DNA of 15,285 nucleotides from CAYGHG01 sp964349515 (lineage in GTDB: Bacteria > Oederibacteriota > PGYV01 > CAYGHG01), in the NCBI GenBank assembly GCA_964349515.1, contig CAYGHG010000063.1, positions 1 through 15,285 on the forward strand, written 5' to 3'. The number at the start of each line of letters is the position of its first letter. Positions within the stretch are counted from its first letter, which is position 1. Made by a program: the position numbers and the translations under genes. Shown in pieces: positions 14,794 through 15,285 of the stretch. The notes below the pieces were generated by a model. The model searched no databases and was not told where the DNA came from. It saw nothing but the letters and a program-made list of their open reading frames with translations.

Positions 14794-15105
14794 TTATTTG
14801 ACTTCAATCTTTTTGATTTTTAATTTCGTGTATTTCTGCCTGTGTCCGGCTTTCCGTTTATAGTATTTCCTTCTCTTCCATTTGAAAACGACTATTTTTT
14901 TGCCTTTGTCGTCGCCCACCACTTCAGCCGTGATAGACACGCCCGCCGCAGTCGGATTGCCGACTTTTACATCGTTTCCGTTTACTAAAAGCAGCACCCT
15001 GTCAAGCACCACCTCTTTTGTGTCAGCCGCGAGTTTGTCGACATTAAGCGTCATACCCTCGGTTATCTTATACTGCTTTCCCGCGATTTCAACTATTGCG
15101 TACAT
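14794..15105 (-). CDS. rplU: 50S ribosomal protein L21
   Basis: L21, 103 residues, binds 23S rRNA in the large subunit. I place the start at 15105, giving the usual beginning MYAIVEIAGKQYKI; GGAGG lies 8 bases before it. A longer frame from 15120 would add MEVVE, which uses the ribosome binding site as coding sequence and is unlikely. Family blocks are VLLLVNGNDVKVGNP (37-51), AEVVGDDKGKKIVVFKWKRRK (60-80) and YYKRKAGHRQKYT (81-93). First gene of rplU-rpmA. A weak promoter may lie in 15120-15165 (TTGCAG with a poor -10), which I do not call. Confidence 0.95.
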   Translation of the reverse strand: MYAIVEIAGKQYKITEGMTLNVDKLAADTKEVVLDRVLLLVNGNDVKVGNPTAAGVSITAEVVGDDKGKKIVVFKWKRRKYYKRKAGHRQKYTKLKIKKIEVK

Positions 15106-15163
15106 TTCTACTACCTCCATATTGAATTGCTTTTTTATGTGCTGTGAGTCACGTTTGACTGCA

Positions 15164-15198
15164 AATACCGAGAATCGAAAATCGAGAATTGACCGGAG
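15164..15198. repeat. Intergenic heptamer-periodic repeat
   Basis: Seven-base units AATACCG, AGAATCG, AAAATCG, AGAATTG, ACCGGAG run in order, the middle three nearly identical. The unit differs from that at 893-983 and 8484-8539 but the period is the same. It lies upstream of rplU, just before a small hairpin GGAGGC-CTGTCT-GCCTCC at 15195-15212. Confidence 0.6.
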
Positions 15199-15215
15199 GC
15201 CTGTCTGCCTCCTCT

Positions 15216-15240
15216 AAAAATTCCGCTTAACGGAATTTTT
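15216..15240 (-). terminator. Terminator directly after tRNA-Lys
   Basis: A perfect 10-base-pair stem AAAAATTCCG (15216-15225) and CGGAATTTTT (15231-15240), loop CTTAA, begins at the base after the encoded CCA of the tRNA. On the minus strand the stem ends in five T, so it should stop tRNA transcription; it is symmetric and could work in both directions. Confidence 0.75.
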
Positions 15241-15285
15241 TGGTGAGCCGGGAGAGGCTCGAACTCTCGACGCCCGCCTTAAAAG
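15241..15285 (-). tRNA. tRNA-Lys (anticodon TTT), 3' part, cut by the window edge
   Basis: Read on the minus strand from 15285: anticodon loop CTTTTAA with TTT at 34-36, anticodon stem strand GGCGG, variable loop GCGTC, T stem GAGAG, T loop TTCGAGC, T stem CTCTC, acceptor strand CCGGCTC, discriminator A and an encoded CCA (15243-15241). The acceptor and D arms lie beyond the window, so pairing of the acceptor and anticodon stems could not be verified. The lysine assignment rests on the 7-base loop beginning at the last base. Confidence 0.85.

Overview
The window looks like chromosomal DNA from an uncultured, probably two-membraned bacterium of moderate GC content. The 100-base N run at 11118-11217 marks it as a scaffolded draft or metagenome assembly. 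Core genes are ordinary bacterial housekeeping genes. The lineage is inference only. A Thr-rich surface protein with DNRLRE-like modules and a FlgD/T9SS-like C-terminus, intergenic heptamer repeats and an L27 without a cleavable leader would fit candidate phyla such as Goldbacteria, Firestonebacteria or Elusimicrobia, but no marker here settles it.

Left part (1-7239). A minus-strand lipoprotein gene (161-814) faces away from a long plus-strand operon. The operon is read from a good sigma-70-type promoter at 998-1026: rpmH - rnpA - yidD - yidC - jag(khpB) - mnmE, then four short unknown genes of membrane-anchored or exported proteins. This is the classic module next to dnaA in many bacteria (L34, RNase P protein, membrane insertion, RNA binding, tRNA modification), but dnaA is not upstream here. 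rnpA has no ATG, GTG or TTG at the expected position and seems to start at an ATC codon. The first unknown gene encodes a cysteine-free, membrane-anchored protein that resembles a thioredoxin or peroxiredoxin with the active-site cysteines replaced by serines.

Right part (7287-15285), all on the minus strand, read right to left: the 3' half of tRNA-Lys(TTT) cut by the window edge, a terminator, rplU - rpmA with a strong terminator, a very large surface protein gene (14106 to 10000), obg, and proB. The common order rplU-rpmA-obg-proB is therefore split by the surface protein gene, which has its own promoter. That gene encodes a signal peptide, a wall-associated/RHS-like N-terminal region, two DNRLRE-like modules, a fibronectin-III-like module, a further beta-rich module, a long (Thr-X)n stalk made by a 24-bp minisatellite, and a FlgD-Ig/T9SS-like C-terminal domain. 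It is broken by one apparent frameshift in a CCC run (11916-11918) and by the assembly gap inside the minisatellite.

Intergenic DNA holds heptamer-periodic repeats at three places (893-983, 8484-8539, 15164-15198), the first two sharing 29 identical bases. There is an imperfect palindromic element at 9904-9976 and a REP-like hairpin at 26-46.
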